Source: CPC320 sp002336405 (GTDB lineage Bacteria; Pseudomonadota; Alphaproteobacteria; Rhodobacterales; Rhodobacteraceae). Taken from it: a stretch of DNA of 64,000 bases. Both the position numbers and the translations under genes were made by a program. Where the stretch lies: NCBI GenBank assembly GCA_949372595.1, contig CASIAN010000034.1, forward strand, positions 20,101 through 84,100, read 5' to 3'. Under the pieces are notes generated by a model. The model was not told the origin of the DNA and did no database searches. It was given only the letters and a program-made list of their open reading frames with translations. This document shows positions 63,036-64,000 of the stretch, piece by piece; the stretch's first letter is position 1; each line of letters begins with the position of its first letter.

Positions 63036-64000
63036 ATTGGTGGCGTTGATGCCCCCACCTACGGGCATCGTAATGTGCCACAGTGATGTTTCAGAAAGCA
63101 TCACTCAAAGGGAGATCATCCATGTCAGAAGTTAGTATAATCGGCATAGACCTTGCAAAGCGCGTGTTTCAGCTTCACGGGGCTTGCGCAAACGGAGCAG
63201 TTATTTTTCGCAAGAAGTTGACGCGTGTTCAGCTTCTTGCGTTTATGAGCAAACAGCCCGAATGCACTGTTGCGATGGAGGCCTGTGCGACAGCCCATTG
63301 CTGGGGCCGCGAGATTGAGAAACTCGGCCATACGGTCCGGCTGATTGCACCAAACTATGTGAAGCCGTTTGTAAAAAGACAAAAGAACGATGTTGCTGAC
63401 GCTGAAGCCATTGTTGAGGCGGCCTCACGGCCAACAATGCGGTTTGTTGAGTTGAAGTCCGAGGCCCAGCAGGCGCGTGCCATGCTGTTTCGTACACGAC
63501 AGATGTTCATCGGTCAGCGCACTCAGACGATCAACGCACTGCGAGGCCATCTTGCCGAGTACGGCGTTGTTGCACCAAAGGGAGCCATCCACGTCAAACG
63601 CTTGGCCGACGCAGTTGAGGATGAGACCATAGGCTTGCTCGAAGACGTCCGAGAACTCGCCCAAATGTACCTCGCCCAGATCGAAGGTCTCAATGTTCAG
63701 GTTGCAGCGCTGGATCAGAGGATGAAGGGTGCTGCCAAAGAAGCTGAAGCGGCACGGCGGGCCCAGACCATGCCAGGCGTGGGGCCAATCACAGCCTTGG
63801 CAATTGAGACCTTCGCGCCTGGTCTGAACTGCTTTCGCCGAGGTCGGGATTTTGCGGCATGGCTGGGCTTGGTTCCCAAACAGAACTCGACGGGCGGCAA
63901 ACCTCGCCTTGGTAAAACTTCGAAGATGGGTCAACGCGACATTCGCCGGTTGTTGATCTCGGGTGCAATGGCTGTTCTTCAAGCTGTTGAGCGATTTGGA
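63036..64000 (+). mobile_element. Second IS110-family element, left part
   Basis: The element begins near 63035, where the nuclease-like frame is cut. It has only about 85 bases before its transposase, and it runs off the window. The short 5' non-coding part suggests the IS1111 subgroup, in which the guide RNA is behind the transposase. The exact left end is not resolved. Confidence 0.7.
63122..64000 (+). CDS. IS110-family transposase, incomplete at the window edge
   Basis: A 293-codon open frame starts MSEVSIIGIDLAKRVFQLHG and runs past the window edge. The DEDD domain has its first Asp in GIDLAK, the Glu in VAMEACATAHCW and two Asp in KNDVADAEAIVEA. The C-terminal domain (TMPGVGPITALAIETF, AAWLGLVPKQNSTGGKPRLG) has the expected Ser-Thr-Gly region, then GQRDIRRLLISGAMAVL. 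The protein belongs to a group different from the one at 59630. It disrupts the nuclease-like gene. Confidence 0.9.
   Translation, partial: MSEVSIIGIDLAKRVFQLHGACANGAVIFRKKLTRVQLLAFMSKQPECTVAMEACATAHCWGREIEKLGHTVRLIAPNYVKPFVKRQKNDVADAEAIVEAASRPTMRFVELKSEAQQARAMLFRTRQMFIGQRTQTINALRGHLAEYGVVAPKGAIHVKRLADAVEDETIGLLEDVRELAQMYLAQIEGLNVQVAALDQRMKGAAKEAEAARRAQTMPGVGPITALAIETFAPGLNCFRRGRDFAAWLGLVPKQNSTGGKPRLGKTSKMGQRDIRRLLISGAMAVLQAVERFG

Overview
The window is chromosomal DNA from an alphaproteobacterium, most likely a marine Rhodobacterales (Roseobacter-group) species. This rests on gene content: a ChpT phosphotransferase, an ornithine-lipid olsB-olsA pair, DUF4169 and ribbon-helix-helix genes behind fumC, an Irr-type iron box ahead of an iscR-suf operon, and a HemB of the non-zinc type. 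No rRNA genes and no CRISPR array are visible. One tRNA, tRNA-Leu(CAA), is present.

From 1 to about 29 kb the window is dense housekeeping DNA. It holds an MFS transporter cut by the window edge, an alkylbase DNA glycosylase with an esterase, an HNH nuclease, a bactofilin/M23 peptidase pair, a peroxiredoxin with a DUF455 protein, a large AsmA-like protein, queA, a second MFS transporter, lpdA, a MocA-like nucleotidyltransferase, and fumC with two small genes. A sulfur cluster follows: a methanethiol oxidase (SELENBP1 family), a 2Fe-2S ferredoxin, a CoA-binding protein and a rhodanese, divergent from an IclR regulator, with a perfect palindrome in the shared promoter. Next come obgE-proB-proA, chpT, and olsB-olsA behind a perfect CtrA full site.

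From 29.2 to 33.1 kb there is an AT-rich insertion zone with decayed IS481 and IS630 transposases and a lone flagellin gene. From 33.1 to 48.5 kb ordinary genes return: thiE-like, trmJ, ctaA, M32 carboxypeptidase, gyrA, a SYLF lipoprotein, hemB and mfd. From 48.5 to 56.1 kb lies iscR-cysteine desulfurase-sufB-sufC-sufD-two YIP1 membrane proteins-sufS, read as one operon.

From 56 to 60.9 kb, directly behind sufS, is an insertion-sequence graveyard with remnants of IS5, IS481, IS3 and IS110 elements. It contains a younger IS3-family element with an apparently intact IS110-family element inserted in its orfA. The 5' non-coding part of that IS110 element reads as a bridge RNA: all four guide segments can be matched by eye to the element ends and to the reconstructed insertion site. 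This is the most striking object in the window. From 61.4 kb on, tRNA-Leu(CAA) is followed by a truncated tyrosine integrase, a broken gene with a PD-(D/E)xK-like motif, and a second IS110-family element that runs off the window, together the wreck of a tRNA-associated genomic island.
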